Source of the DNA: Cryoendolithus antarcticus
Lineage: Eukaryota > Ascomycota > Dothideomycetes > Cladosporiales > Cladosporiaceae
DNA length: 64,000 nt
Direction of reading: 5' to 3'
NCBI GenBank assembly: GCA_002077065.1
Contig: NAJO01000002.1
Coordinates: forward strand, 1,178,001 to 1,242,000
The notes beneath the pieces were generated by a model. It saw only the letters and a list, made by a program, of their open reading frames with translations. It did no database searches and was not told the DNA's origin. Below are positions 1-9,662 of the stretch, piece by piece; the first letter of the stretch is position 1, and the number at the start of each line of letters is the position of its first letter. Made by a program: the position numbers and the translations under genes.

Positions 1-659
1 TCATTTGTGATCAGTTTGACGGGCGGAAGCAATTCGGCACGAGAGTGACTTCGAAAGTAGGCAGCGCGTAGTCGACACCAGTGGATAGTCCTGGCAGGAA
101 AGGAACTTTGAAGGTACCTCATCGCAGAGCCAGTGACATGTCCTAAGGTGCTATTCATCTGTTTGACACACTACACCGACGTCGCTCAGTCACGCATGCC
201 CTCTTCCGAGATGAGTATACCAACTGTATCTCTCACTCCAGACCCTCAGCCCTACTGCCCTCGCAGACAACTCCCACCGGGGGCACATCTTACCTCATCG
301 CCCAACCCACCCGGTCCACCAACCACTACGGTCGAGTTCTGCTCAGTCGGGTCCGTCTTCCTCTCAGAATAATCCCTCTACTCATGTCATTCTATAGGCT
401 TCGTACACACGTCCACGCCTCACAGCGCCGGGCTTTCGAGAACCGCAGCCGCACTGTCGATGAGTAAGCGGGAGCGTACATCTCGGTACAGCGTCCGGGG
501 GCCAAGATGCGACGCGGACCACGGCACGGGCAAGTGCTGCCAAAAGCGCCTGCAATGCACAAGGAACCGGCCCGTTCGACTAATCCACGCCTGCATATAT
601 GACCAGCACACACGTGACAGGCCCATAGATAAGCTTGCTCGACCGTCGAGATAACTCAC
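1..659. other. Left flank, no gene recognised
   Basis: Short open frames on both strands begin mostly at non-ATG codons and match no family I know. The stretch holds the 3' flank of the SDR gene on the minus strand and perhaps the end of a gene lying outside the window. I see nothing else here that I can support. Confidence 0.5.
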
Positions 660-1409
660 TCATCTGCCTCCAGTCACATCGATCGTAGTGCCAGTGACGT
701 AGCCAGCAGCGGGCGACAGCAGCCAAACAATCGCCTCGGCGACCTCTTCGGCTTCGCCAGCACGTCCAAGCGGCACGATCTTGCCCAGTCTCTCAGCACG
801 TTCCGGATCGCCAGCGGAGAGATGAATGTCAGTCTTGATGATCCCAGGTCTCACGCCATTGACTCGCACGCCTTTAGGACCAAGCTCCTTGGACAGACCG
901 ATGGTGAGCGTGTCGATTGCGCCTTTGCTTCCAGCGTAGTCGACGAACTCATTTGGCGAGCCCAGTCGAGCTGCAGCGGAGGAGACGAGGACGATCGAGC
1001 GTTCTTTCTCGGTGCCGGGAGACTTGGGGAGACGCCGTGCAGCTTCACGGGCACACAGATAGGCACCCAGAACGTTGATGTCGAAGACCTTCTTCATTCG
1101 CTCCAGGGTCATGTCGGCCAGTGGCATGCTAGGTGCAGTTACACCCGCGTTGACTACCACGCCGGTGATCGGGCCAAAAGTTGTTTCGAAGGAGTCGAAA
1201 ACTCGTAGAATGTCGGCCTCCTGGGCCATATCGCCTTGTAGGGTGATAGCCTCACCGCCTGCTGCCTTTACAGCGGCCTCTGTCTCCGTGGCGGCATTCT
1301 TGTCTTGTACGTAGTTTATGCCAACGTTCCAGCCCCGAGTGCCAGCTAGTATGGCTGTGGCCCGGCCGATACCCCGGCTGCCTCCAGTGATCAAGATGTT
1401 CGTAGGCAT
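660..1409 (-). CDS. Short-chain dehydrogenase/reductase (SDR)
   Basis: This 249-residue single-exon protein is a classical SDR, predicted to carry out NAD(P)-dependent oxidoreduction of a carbonyl or alcohol substrate in the cytosol. The cofactor glycine motif TGGSRGIG is at residues 8-15, the structural NAG motif at 87-89, and the catalytic serine, tyrosine and lysine at about 143/144, 158 and 162 (YAGSK). The C-terminal GTTIDVTGG is typical of 3-oxoacyl-ACP-reductase or glucose-dehydrogenase-like SDRs. The length is normal for the family and the start is an ATG. It is divergent from the photolyase gene, 383 bp away. The substrate cannot be told from sequence, and calling it FabG-like is family-level inference. 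Confidence 0.9.
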   Translation of the reverse strand: MPTNILITGGSRGIGRATAILAGTRGWNVGINYVQDKNAATETEAAVKAAGGEAITLQGDMAQEADILRVFDSFETTFGPITGVVVNAGVTAPSMPLADMTLERMKKVFDINVLGAYLCAREAARRLPKSPGTEKERSIVLVSSAAARLGSPNEFVDYAGSKGAIDTLTIGLSKELGPKGVRVNGVRPGIIKTDIHLSAGDPERAERLGKIVPLGRAGEAEEVAEAIVWLLSPAAGYVTGTTIDVTGGR

Positions 1410-1792
1410 GTCCAGTCGGTCAGATGTCTCGCGTTACTGTGCTATCGCAAGCACGAGAGCGTTCCGTTCATGTACATATACCCACACCATCACCTCTGAT
1501 CCGAAGGTTGTCCACTTTGTCCGATCCACTCCGAAGTGAGCAATGTCGAGCGACCAAGGTGCCATGATGTCATGGATCTGGAACGCGCATGGAGACGCGA
1601 TCGAACGTCGACTGATACATGTAAATCTCCATCATCGCCGAGATACTGGCTTCCAAGCCTCAGTCACGTGGGAACTGGTGTTTGCTCCCAGCAAGAAGCC
1701 TGCTGAAGTATCTCCAATTCCGAAACGCCTTTCTCGCGATCTCAGGAGCCCGAGGCGCAACGTCGAGGATACCTCCAAGACCACTCACGACC
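1410..1792. promoter_or_regulatory. Divergent promoter, SDR / photolyase
   Basis: This 383-bp stretch separates the two divergent starts. A CACGTG hexamer lies at 1665-1670, but it also falls inside a frame open to the photolyase ATG from 1625 (see findings), so it could be leader rather than promoter. I could not assign light-response elements. Confidence 0.4.
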
Positions 1793-3574
1793 ATGGCTCC
1801 GAAACGCAGAGCGACATCGCCCGTCCGCCCTCCGCCAGCAAAGAAACGCGAGATCATCAAGTCAGAAAACGGCGAAGATGAGGTCCCGCATGAAGAACGC
1901 TCCGGCGTGGTCGACCGCCGCTTCTACCCTCGCGAGATGACCAACGAGCGATGCGCCAAGTACAACGATGGCAGCATACCGCGTCCGATCGCGTTGCTCA
2001 ATGCCGCGCTACTGGATACAAGGGCAGGACGACGACAGATCTCGCCTGGCAAGTCCGTAGTGCACTGGTTCAAGCGGGATCTGCGCCTCATGGACAATCA
2101 TGCGCTCTCACTCGCAAGCCGGAAAGCTAAGGATCATGGTATACCGCTTGTGTGTATGTACATTGTCAGTCCCGAGGACTTTGAGGCGCACAACACGAGT
2201 GCCGCGAGAGTCGACTTTGATCTACGGAATCTGGAGCTCATGAAGCAGGACCTTGCCGAGCTGGACATCCCACTGTATGTCGAGACAGTCGAGAAGAGGA
2301 AGGACGCCATTCCTCATCTGCTGGCCAAATTCAAGGAGTGGGGAGCGAAGCATGTCTACTGCAACATGGAGTACGAGGTCGACGAGCTCAGACGAGAGAC
2401 GAAGCTGGTAATGCAGTGTCTAAAAGCAGATGTAGCTTTCGAGGTGGTCCAAGACGACGTCGTCGTCGAGCCAGGCAAGCTCGCATCAGGCGCGGGCAAG
2501 CAATACTCTGTCTATTCCCCCTGGTTCAAGTCCTGGGTGAAGTACGTGCACGAGCATCCGCACATCCTCAAGGAACACCCTTCCCCGACTGCCAATCCCT
2601 CCTCAGCGCGGACGACCTTCTCCGCCATCTTCGACCCCCCCATCCCACCCGCACCATCCTGCAAAGCACTGAGCGCAGAAGACCGCGAGCGCCTCACCTC
2701 CCTCTTCCCCGCCGGCGAACACGAAGCCCTCACCCGTCTAAACACCTTCCTCTCCACCTCCAAAGCCCAGAACTACGCCCGGGCCCGGAATCTCCCCGCC
2801 ACACCCGGCACCTCAGTCCTCTCCCCCCACTTCAGCGCCGGCACCCTCTCAACTCGCACAGCCGTCCGCCTCGCCCTAGCAACGACAACAAAATCGCTCC
2901 CCGCGCTCGAATCCAGCCACCCCGGCCTGCGGACCTGGATCTCCGAGGTTGCCTGGCGGGATTTCTATAAGCATGTCCTCGCGCACTGGCCCTACGTCTG
3001 CATGGCCAAGCCCTTCAAGTACGAGTACACGAACATAAACTGGGAGTACAACGACGCGCACTTCGAAGCTTGGGCCGCGGGGAAGACGGGCTACCCGATT
3101 GTAGACGCCGCGATGCGACAGTGTAATAGCATGGCCTGGATGCACAACCGCTGCCGCATGATCGTCGCCTCCTTCCTCGCGAAAGACTTACTCCTCGACT
3201 GGCGCCTGGGCGAAAAATACTTCATGCTGCACCTCATTGACGGTGATTTCGCTTCCAACAACGGCGGCTGGGGCTTCGCGGCAAGCACGGGCGTGGATCC
3301 GCAGCCGTATTTCCGGGTCTTCAATCCGTTGTTGCAGAGCGAGAAGTTCGATGCTGAGGGGGAGTATATTCGGAAGTGGGTGCCTGAGTTGAAGGATGTG
3401 GTAGGGAAGGCTATACATGATCCTTATGGACGGGGGGCGGGGAAGATTGCCGAGAAGGCTGGGTATCCGAAGCCGATTGTGGAGCATAAAATGGCTAGGG
3501 AGAGGGCGTTGGCGAGGTATAAAGAGGGGATTGGGAGGGAGACGGCGAATGTGGGGGGTGGGGTGCATAATTGA
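1793..3574 (+). CDS. PHR1: Deoxyribodipyrimidine photolyase (class I CPD type)
   Basis: This 593-residue flavoprotein is predicted to repair UV-induced cyclobutane pyrimidine dimers using light and FAD. The N-terminal tail is basic (MAPKRR, then PPPAKKRE) and resembles a nuclear localisation signal. The antenna-domain motif WFKRDLR is at residues 92-98. The C-terminal FAD domain shows ISEVAWRDFY, TGYPIVDAAMRQ, WMHNRCRM, NNGGWGF, ASTGVDPQPYFRVFNP and the usual run of tryptophans. The start at 1793 is the first ATG in frame and has a good context (ACCATGG). The same frame stays open upstream to 1625 with no ATG. The gene is a single exon and converges on the propeller gene. A cryptochrome is less likely because the FAD region matches fungal CPD photolyases. 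Confidence 0.93.
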   Translation: MAPKRRATSPVRPPPAKKREIIKSENGEDEVPHEERSGVVDRRFYPREMTNERCAKYNDGSIPRPIALLNAALLDTRAGRRQISPGKSVVHWFKRDLRLMDNHALSLASRKAKDHGIPLVCMYIVSPEDFEAHNTSAARVDFDLRNLELMKQDLAELDIPLYVETVEKRKDAIPHLLAKFKEWGAKHVYCNMEYEVDELRRETKLVMQCLKADVAFEVVQDDVVVEPGKLASGAGKQYSVYSPWFKSWVKYVHEHPHILKEHPSPTANPSSARTTFSAIFDPPIPPAPSCKALSAEDRERLTSLFPAGEHEALTRLNTFLSTSKAQNYARARNLPATPGTSVLSPHFSAGTLSTRTAVRLALATTTKSLPALESSHPGLRTWISEVAWRDFYKHVLAHWPYVCMAKPFKYEYTNINWEYNDAHFEAWAAGKTGYPIVDAAMRQCNSMAWMHNRCRMIVASFLAKDLLLDWRLGEKYFMLHLIDGDFASNNGGWGFAASTGVDPQPYFRVFNPLLQSEKFDAEGEYIRKWVPELKDVVGKAIHDPYGRGAGKIAEKAGYPKPIVEHKMARERALARYKEGIGRETANVGGGVHN

Positions 3575-3823
3575 TTTGCTCGTTGTTGATCATGGCCGGG
3601 TTGCCATTGATGGCGACGAGAACCAAGTGTTTTGAGAGCTAAGGTGCTTCAAGTCGGTGCTGTAAGACATAAAATGCTGTACAAACATGCCTTGCACCGA
3701 TCTACATCGACTGCTGGGGTATCGGGTTTCCCTTTCTTTCCAAGCGGTGGGCTTCTCGCCCCACTCGCAAGATCCAACACGCTCCTACCGCTGAAACGCA
3801 AGAGAAAACTCACGAAACTTGCT

Positions 3824-6800
3824 CTACATAACCACACACCCCTTCTCCCCATCCCCTTTCCTACCCAATCTTCCAGTCCGTCCCGTAACCCAAGTTCTCA
3901 CACTCCGCCCAGCCATGCTCTTCCCATCATCCCCATCCACGCCCTCTCCCACCCCGCCCAACCCATCCTTCTTCCTCCGTCGAAACACACTCTTCTTCCG
4001 CCCCGTCCCCCTCCCCAAACTCGTCACCGCACTTCTCTGGCCCCCAGAGCCGCTGCGCACATGCCCGCTCGGCGCCGGCGGATGCCAAGCCGTGATCGGA
4101 TGGCCCACACTTCCCGGCTGTGGCGGAGGTGAGCGATGGGGGATTTGATCCGAGGACTGTGAGGCGGGGAAGAGAGACGCGGAGTGTGAGTGAGCGCCGC
4201 GTTGCGATTGGGAGTTGTGTTGGGCTAAGGCAGCGGAGCGGAAAGCTGCGACGTGTGGGGGGAGGGAATGAGGGATTGCGAAGGGGTTGTTATGTTGGTG
4301 ATTGGGTTGCGCAGGGCGGGCAGGTCCTGGTGGGATGCCGTTGCTGGGTTGTGACGATCCCGGCGGCGGTAGGAGGGAGGTGCTGTAGCGAGTTTGTTGG
4401 GGTGGCGGGGAGATGTCCTGCGTTGGTGCGCTGGGGGGACGGATCGTCGAGGCAGGGGAGATTGGCGTTTGCTCGCTGTCTTGGAGGAAGGAGAGCGGAC
4501 GGACTTGCTGGATTGGTGTCATCAGGCTGCCGCTCGTTGGTGATGTCGGTGTGGGCACATGGCCGTTCACGTCTGCTGCAACAGGACGGACGTTTTCCCA
4601 ATCGCCTATCAGGCTGGGTGCAGGTCCGGCTCCGGCTAGCGGCACAGCGTTGCTGTAGGCGCGTTGAAGATTCCTTGGTACTGCTGCCGCTTGTGCCCCT
4701 GACTGTGACCGTGGAGAAGCAGCCATTGCAGCCGCAAACGCTCTATCGGCGCTGAATGACTCGCCTACAGCTGGTGGCGCAGTCATTGGTACAGCTACAG
4801 GTGCATTGCGCTCGGTGCCGTTTGATCGAGTGACGATCGCTGGTCGGAGCTGAGCTTGCAGTGGTGCATCAAGACCAGCCATTGCGCGAAATCGACTCGG
4901 CAGAGGCGCATTGGGCTCCTCAGTATACTCTGGCAGCGGCAAAAAGCCGCCGTTGCTGTCCGAGCTAACACGTGCTTGTGTCCGCTCTTCGAGTGTCTGG
5001 AAGCGATGTCGTTGCGCATTTGATGCGGCACGCTGTAAAGATACCTGTGATCGTGGTGCACCGTTTTGGAACGGCTCCTCGAACGTCTCACCAGCGAGAG
5101 ACTCACCAGCTTCGCCATTCTCGGGTAAATCGGGCAGCGACTGCCCAGCATCAGATCGTAGTGACAGCACTGAGCCGGGTCTGCGTGGCTGCTGTGAGCC
5201 AGCTGCAGTGGACCGAGAGCCGCCGCGAGAAGAAGCGGATGACAGCGCCGCTCTTCCGAGAGTCACTGGTCGCTGACTCAACCCGCCACCCTTGCTCTGA
5301 TTGACCGTCCTCCGTCTCACAAGTGCGACCTCGTCTGCTACGTCAAACTCCGCCTCCTCGAGCGTCTGCGGAGGACTTTTGCCCAGCGTGAGCGAGAACG
5401 TCTGCCCCGGCTGTCCAGCAAACTGCGGGTCGAAATCAAAGAGAATGATCCTACCACCCTCGATGTCTTGCACAGACTCCTCCTCGAATTGATCCATTTC
5501 GACAACGCCACCAGGACTTGTGACTATGAGTCGACCCTGGACTTGTGTTTGGTTGCTCAGCGGGGCTGGTAGACTGGCGTGCGAGTACACCCACTTGACC
5601 TCGCTGAACGGGCAGCCGTAGCCCTCGTCAAGCTCATGATCGATGCTGTGCGCTTCTACCACCGTCTCGCCTTCCTCCGCTTTGTGTGGAATGATGTACA
5701 GTCTGATCGTGCGATCATTGACGATCATCGCAATTGTATCGCCATGCTCGTCAATCGCCGGACAGGAATGTATTGCCGCTCCCAGACCGCCACAAGTTGA
5801 CAAAGGTGGCGAGATGACCACAGGGAAGTCAATGTTCCCGTACTGCATGTCTGTTGTATTCAATATGCCAAAGGTATCAGCCACGCCATTCCATGCGTAC
5901 AGTCGCTCGTTGCAAGTCGTGCGGTTCTCGCGCATGAACACTGCATGGCTGCTGTTGCGGATGTTCTCTGGGTGGAGCAAGTCTGAGCACCAGGCTTCTT
6001 TCAATTCATCGTGGGTCGGGACGTCGTGTGGTGACGATGCAAACACCGGCACGTTGATAACGACTGTCGACGAGACGTTGATGCGAGTGGTGGTGCCAAG
6101 CAATGTTGAGCCATCGGCCGAGAAGCTAAGCTTGTCCATCTTCTGTGATCGTACAGCTCGTCGATCCGTTGGTAGTGCATTCGAGCTCAGCGAGAACACT
6201 TCAACGCCGCCCTCGTAGGCCACCGCTAGTAGACCACCCATCGGCGCTAATGCAATGGTCGAAGTCGGAAAGTCCAGCTTCACCGTTCTTGATCGTCGTA
6301 GCCTGTGGTGCGAGAGATCGTAAATGTTGACTGTATGCGAGTCTGCCAGGATTGCTAGAGTATTGCCGTCATCGACGATCTCGACTGCTAGAGGTCGCCT
6401 CTTCAGTGCGTAGTCCTGACTTATGCCGACAGGTAAGGCTGCGGTCTGCAGAACGAACAGTCGAGCAGAGTTGTATGCTGCTATCCGACGACCGCCAGAC
6501 GATAGCGAAAAGCCGAACGCTTCGCCTTGAGGGAAGCCTGCACTGGCGGTTGCAGTATTCGATATGAGCTTGATGATATGTATGCGTGGGCGATTGGGCT
6601 CGTCGTCAGCCATGGACTGCCAGCTATACCGCACTCGATCCTTGTTGAACGGTATTTGCGTGGTGTTATAGGGATTGTATGTCGAAGACCGTCGCGAATG
6701 CGTACTGGGCGGTGTCCCTTTCATCATAGAGTTCTGCCTAGCATGCGCATTGCCATTCGTGGGCGTTGTCTGTGATGAAGACTGGCGAGCATGGTATGAG

Positions 6801-7651
6801 GTAGGCGTAGCACGTCCGTTCGTTTGCGGTGAAGCACGTGGACTGCCAGAGCCAGACCATTCCCGCTGCTCATGCTCGGGTGTCGCTCCCTGCCAATGTT
6901 GTGGAATAGGCGTGGCAAGGTCGCGCTCTTCTCCAGGGTCGTATGTCTCAAATTCAGTGCTATGCGATCCCACACTCGAGGTACTTCGCTCTTCGTGTCG
7001 CCCGTCTAGTGGCCCTGGTCGATCTTGACTCTCCAAGTTGTCAACCACATCCGCCGCTGCTAGCCCTGCCGGCGCAGCAATTGCTGGAGCAGGGGCAGCT
7101 TCAGCTGGCGATGGCCTGGACTGTGGACTCGATTGCTCGCTTCCTCGCGGAGAAACCTCACCTCTTCGTTGTTCCAACTGGGTCTCAGTAGAATGCTCTT
7201 CAGGCGTGATGACTTCCTCCACGTTATACCGCGACTTCTGCTTGGTACTCCCATTCGTGAAAAGGGAGTCCCTGATTTCCTGGCCGCCAGATGAGCTCTC
7301 AACATCTGTTTCCTCACTAACATCGTCCGCCTCCCAATCCCCATCTGGAAGCGCACCAGCCGTCACATCGGTAATGTGATGATTCCCTTCTTTCCAGTCT
7401 CCATTCCTTGCCGACTCCACATCTCCGTTTGTCAACTTCATCTTAACAGCAGGAGGACTGGCTTCCCGCATTGGCCAGTCGCTCCTTTCATGCAATCCAG
7501 TCCCGTCCATCTCTACAATCTCACTGACGCTCTGCCGCCGCTCGTCCTCCAGTATACGCTCGCGAGTCGAACTCCATCGCTCAAGGATATTGCTTCGCCC
7601 ACCGCCAGCGCGTACTGCACTGGTATCGCTGCTGAACGTCGACACTGGCAT
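3824..7651 (-). CDS. Large beta-propeller-like protein with a C-terminal CaaX box
   Basis: This is a 1275-residue uncharacterised fungal protein. The first ~310 residues are disordered and rich in Ser, Glu and Gly. A central region of about 400 residues has WD40/propeller-like strands, for example repeats of the type LAILADSHTVNIYDL and LLAVAYEGGVEVFSL. It resembles the domain catalogued in fungi as DUF7165, though I cite that name from memory. A second long disordered region rich in Pro, Ser and Gln follows. The end carries basic patches (GRKKSVFRRRKK) and the terminal tetrapeptide CVVM, a consensus farnesylation box. The open frame extends to 7735 only through a GTG, so I chose the ATG at 7651. 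Function is unknown; membrane tethering is inferred. Confidence 0.8.
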   Translation of the reverse strand: MPVSTFSSDTSAVRAGGGRSNILERWSSTRERILEDERRQSVSEIVEMDGTGLHERSDWPMREASPPAVKMKLTNGDVESARNGDWKEGNHHITDVTAGALPDGDWEADDVSEETDVESSSGGQEIRDSLFTNGSTKQKSRYNVEEVITPEEHSTETQLEQRRGEVSPRGSEQSSPQSRPSPAEAAPAPAIAAPAGLAAADVVDNLESQDRPGPLDGRHEERSTSSVGSHSTEFETYDPGEERDLATPIPQHWQGATPEHEQREWSGSGSPRASPQTNGRATPTSYHARQSSSQTTPTNGNAHARQNSMMKGTPPSTHSRRSSTYNPYNTTQIPFNKDRVRYSWQSMADDEPNRPRIHIIKLISNTATASAGFPQGEAFGFSLSSGGRRIAAYNSARLFVLQTAALPVGISQDYALKRRPLAVEIVDDGNTLAILADSHTVNIYDLSHHRLRRSRTVKLDFPTSTIALAPMGGLLAVAYEGGVEVFSLSSNALPTDRRAVRSQKMDKLSFSADGSTLLGTTTRINVSSTVVINVPVFASSPHDVPTHDELKEAWCSDLLHPENIRNSSHAVFMRENRTTCNERLYAWNGVADTFGILNTTDMQYGNIDFPVVISPPLSTCGGLGAAIHSCPAIDEHGDTIAMIVNDRTIRLYIIPHKAEEGETVVEAHSIDHELDEGYGCPFSEVKWVYSHASLPAPLSNQTQVQGRLIVTSPGGVVEMDQFEEESVQDIEGGRIILFDFDPQFAGQPGQTFSLTLGKSPPQTLEEAEFDVADEVALVRRRTVNQSKGGGLSQRPVTLGRAALSSASSRGGSRSTAAGSQQPRRPGSVLSLRSDAGQSLPDLPENGEAGESLAGETFEEPFQNGAPRSQVSLQRAASNAQRHRFQTLEERTQARVSSDSNGGFLPLPEYTEEPNAPLPSRFRAMAGLDAPLQAQLRPAIVTRSNGTERNAPVAVPMTAPPAVGESFSADRAFAAAMAASPRSQSGAQAAAVPRNLQRAYSNAVPLAGAGPAPSLIGDWENVRPVAADVNGHVPTPTSPTSGSLMTPIQQVRPLSFLQDSEQTPISPASTIRPPSAPTQDISPPPQQTRYSTSLLPPPGSSQPSNGIPPGPARPAQPNHQHNNPFAIPHSLPPHVAAFRSAALAQHNSQSQRGAHSHSASLFPASQSSDQIPHRSPPPQPGSVGHPITAWHPPAPSGHVRSGSGGQRSAVTSLGRGTGRKKSVFRRRKKDGLGGVGEGVDGDDGKSMAGRSVRTWVTGRTGRLGRKGDGEKGCVVM

Positions 7652-8414
7652 TGTCGCGCCGCGCCTGCAGGGCACTCCAATTAGGGCGCGATCCACAGCG
7701 GCTCGGGGGAGTTGAGCCGCGTTGATAGGGTACACGTGGGATGTGCTATGGGCATTGCTGCAATCAATTTGTGTACTGGGCTAGATGAAAGGCATTGGTC
7801 GGGTTTGGCTGCACAGAGCAGCGAGGCTATGGTCAAATTCACCCACGCCGCCGTCAGCGGTATCATGTCGTGGCGCATACGGGCTTCAGCTGAGACAGCC
7901 TTGGAAGCCGTTCACTGGCTCGCCGTTAGCCTTAACCGAGATCGCCCTGCTAATGACTGCTAATGAAGCTTGGCTGCCGGCTATGGCTTGCCGTCACGTT
8001 TACAATACGAAGTGGATGCTGTTCGCTGCATCACACCAGGATGTACGCTTCCAATGCACGTACTGGAAGCATCCGGGAGAAGGCAGAGCGAAGCATTGGA
8101 AGAATTGATCTTGATCAGGGCGTGGATGATCTTCATGCCGGGTGTGCTATTTTAGCTCCGTCGTGTTGTGGGGGAGCAAAGCTTCGACAGTGCTCCACCG
8201 ATCTACGGTATGGCAGTTCTGTGGTTCGAATTAAACCGAGCATACTGGTTCCTCAATGATCCGCTGCTGATGAGACAGAAATTGCAAGGATGCCTCTTTG
8301 AATGTAGACTGGCCGTACTCATGTAAAATCCTAGTCATGTCTGCGCTCTTCATAGCAGAATTCCCCCTAAGATCGCCAGAACGCCTCGCTAAACCCATCA
8401 TTTGCACATCTACC
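7652..8414. other. Intergenic, upstream of propeller gene and downstream of SSU72
   Basis: About 760 bp lie between two minus-strand genes. The stretch should hold the promoter of the propeller gene and the SSU72 3' end. Short open frames here lack recognisable content. Confidence 0.5.
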
Positions 8415-9347
8415 TCAGAACCACGCCAACGTCCACAAAGCGGGGAGCTGCGGCCACCTCTCCTGCCACTCAGCCAGCACCTCCGGCACCCTCTCATCGA
8501 ACCCCTGTCTCGCCCCTCCCGCTCCCCCATCAAACTCCCCTCCACCCTTGCCCTCCCCACTCAACCACGCCACCCTCTCCTCCCCCGCCACAGCATTCAA
8601 CGCATCAGCCAGCTCTAAAATCGCCTTCCCTCCCACAAGCGCCTCCTCATGATTATCCTTAATATCCACATTGAAGACATGTACGGGGCGATTCAACGGC
8701 GAACCCCGACTCAGCAAGTCATCCACAACAGCATCCCAACACCTCTCCTCACACGTGAAGACAACGTCCACCACACCTCCCTCTGCTCCCTTTGCGCCCT
8801 TATCCGTCTCCCACTCCCCCTGCCCCTCGCCCCAAACCCGTTTCCCCACCCTCGGCACCCCAATCCGCCAATCCTGCCACCGCTCCGGCCCCCACTTGAC
8901 CCCTTTGTTGCGCTCCAACATCGGCAAGATCCCGTTCAGTCTGTACAACCTGGCGTCTTTGCTCAACAGCTCCTCGTACATCGCCGAGTAGGAAGTCGAA
9001 TTGAAATTATACACATTCGGCTGCGTGATACTTGGTCCTGGTAGGCGGACCAGCGAGCCTGTGCCGAAGGATATCGTCGGGTAGGGGTTCGGGGCTGTGG
9101 TCAGCCGGAGGTGGGCTTCCATGCTGCGGTTGTTGTTGCTGGCGCAGACGGTGCAGAACTTGAGTTTGAAGCCGCCTTCTGGTTGGGGTGGAGGCGATTG
9201 ACCGGGATGTTGGCCGTTCTGGGAAAGATCTTGGGTGGGCTCGGGGTCGGAGGCGCCATCGAGGGCGAGGATGTTCGTGTCCGGTTCATTTGAGGGTGGT
9301 GGAGGAGGGGGTGGTGGGGGTTGCGGTCGCCGGCGTGGATCGGCCAT
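8415..9347 (-). CDS. SSU72: RNA polymerase II CTD phosphatase Ssu72
   Basis: This 310-residue protein is the CTD phosphatase that removes Ser5 phosphate from the Pol II tail and works with the cleavage and polyadenylation machinery in the nucleus. The family signature [16 protein letters not shown] is present: the C-x5-R catalytic loop has Cys68 and Arg74. Downstream come [22 protein letters not shown] and the characteristic [15 protein letters not shown]. The first ~58 residues are a proline-rich extension with a run of ten prolines, and the C-terminal quarter has a Gly-rich insert, which makes it longer than the yeast protein. The frame opens at 9386 with GTG, so I chose the ATG at 9347. 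It is divergent from RTC1. Confidence 0.95.
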   Translation of the reverse strand: MADPRRRPQPPPPPPPPPSNEPDTNILALDGASDPEPTQDLSQNGQHPGQSPPPQPEGGFKLKFCTVCASNNNRSMEAHLRLTTAPNPYPTISFGTGSLVRLPGPSITQPNVYNFNSTSYSAMYEELLSKDARLYRLNGILPMLERNKGVKWGPERWQDWRIGVPRVGKRVWGEGQGEWETDKGAKGAEGGVVDVVFTCEERCWDAVVDDLLSRGSPLNRPVHVFNVDIKDNHEEALVGGKAILELADALNAVAGEERVAWLSGEGKGGGEFDGGAGGARQGFDERVPEVLAEWQERWPQLPALWTLAWF

Positions 9348-9662
9348 GGTGGGTGTGAATTGCTTCGTGAGCACCGTACGTTTCACCGATAGCTCAGCTG
9401 TAAATGTTCGTGCTGATGTAACAGTGATATTGTAAGTTATGCGACTTCTTCGTGTATGCTTGATGAATAAGCTTCGGTACCTGCATGCAAACGTCCAAGC
9501 GCTTTATCGTACGGAACCTCAGACCAGCGAGCTTCTCCATCTTACAATATGCGATCTCAGTGGCGAAGCCATCAGTAATGGGCTTGATGGAATAGCCGTA
9601 AAGCTGCTCGGCATGGTCAGTCGAAGCATGAGGTGGCGTTCAGGCCATCGCGACCTCCCGCC
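9348..9662. promoter_or_regulatory. Divergent promoter, SSU72 / RTC1
   Basis: This 315-bp gap lies between two head-to-head housekeeping genes and presumably acts as a shared promoter. I recognised no specific element. Confidence 0.4.

Noticed and set aside
133..654. Short open frames at the left edge
   Set aside because: Some start with GTG, overlap on both strands and have no recognisable content.
7652..7735. 28-residue N-terminal extension of the propeller protein
   Set aside because: It begins with GTG; the first ATG is at 7651.
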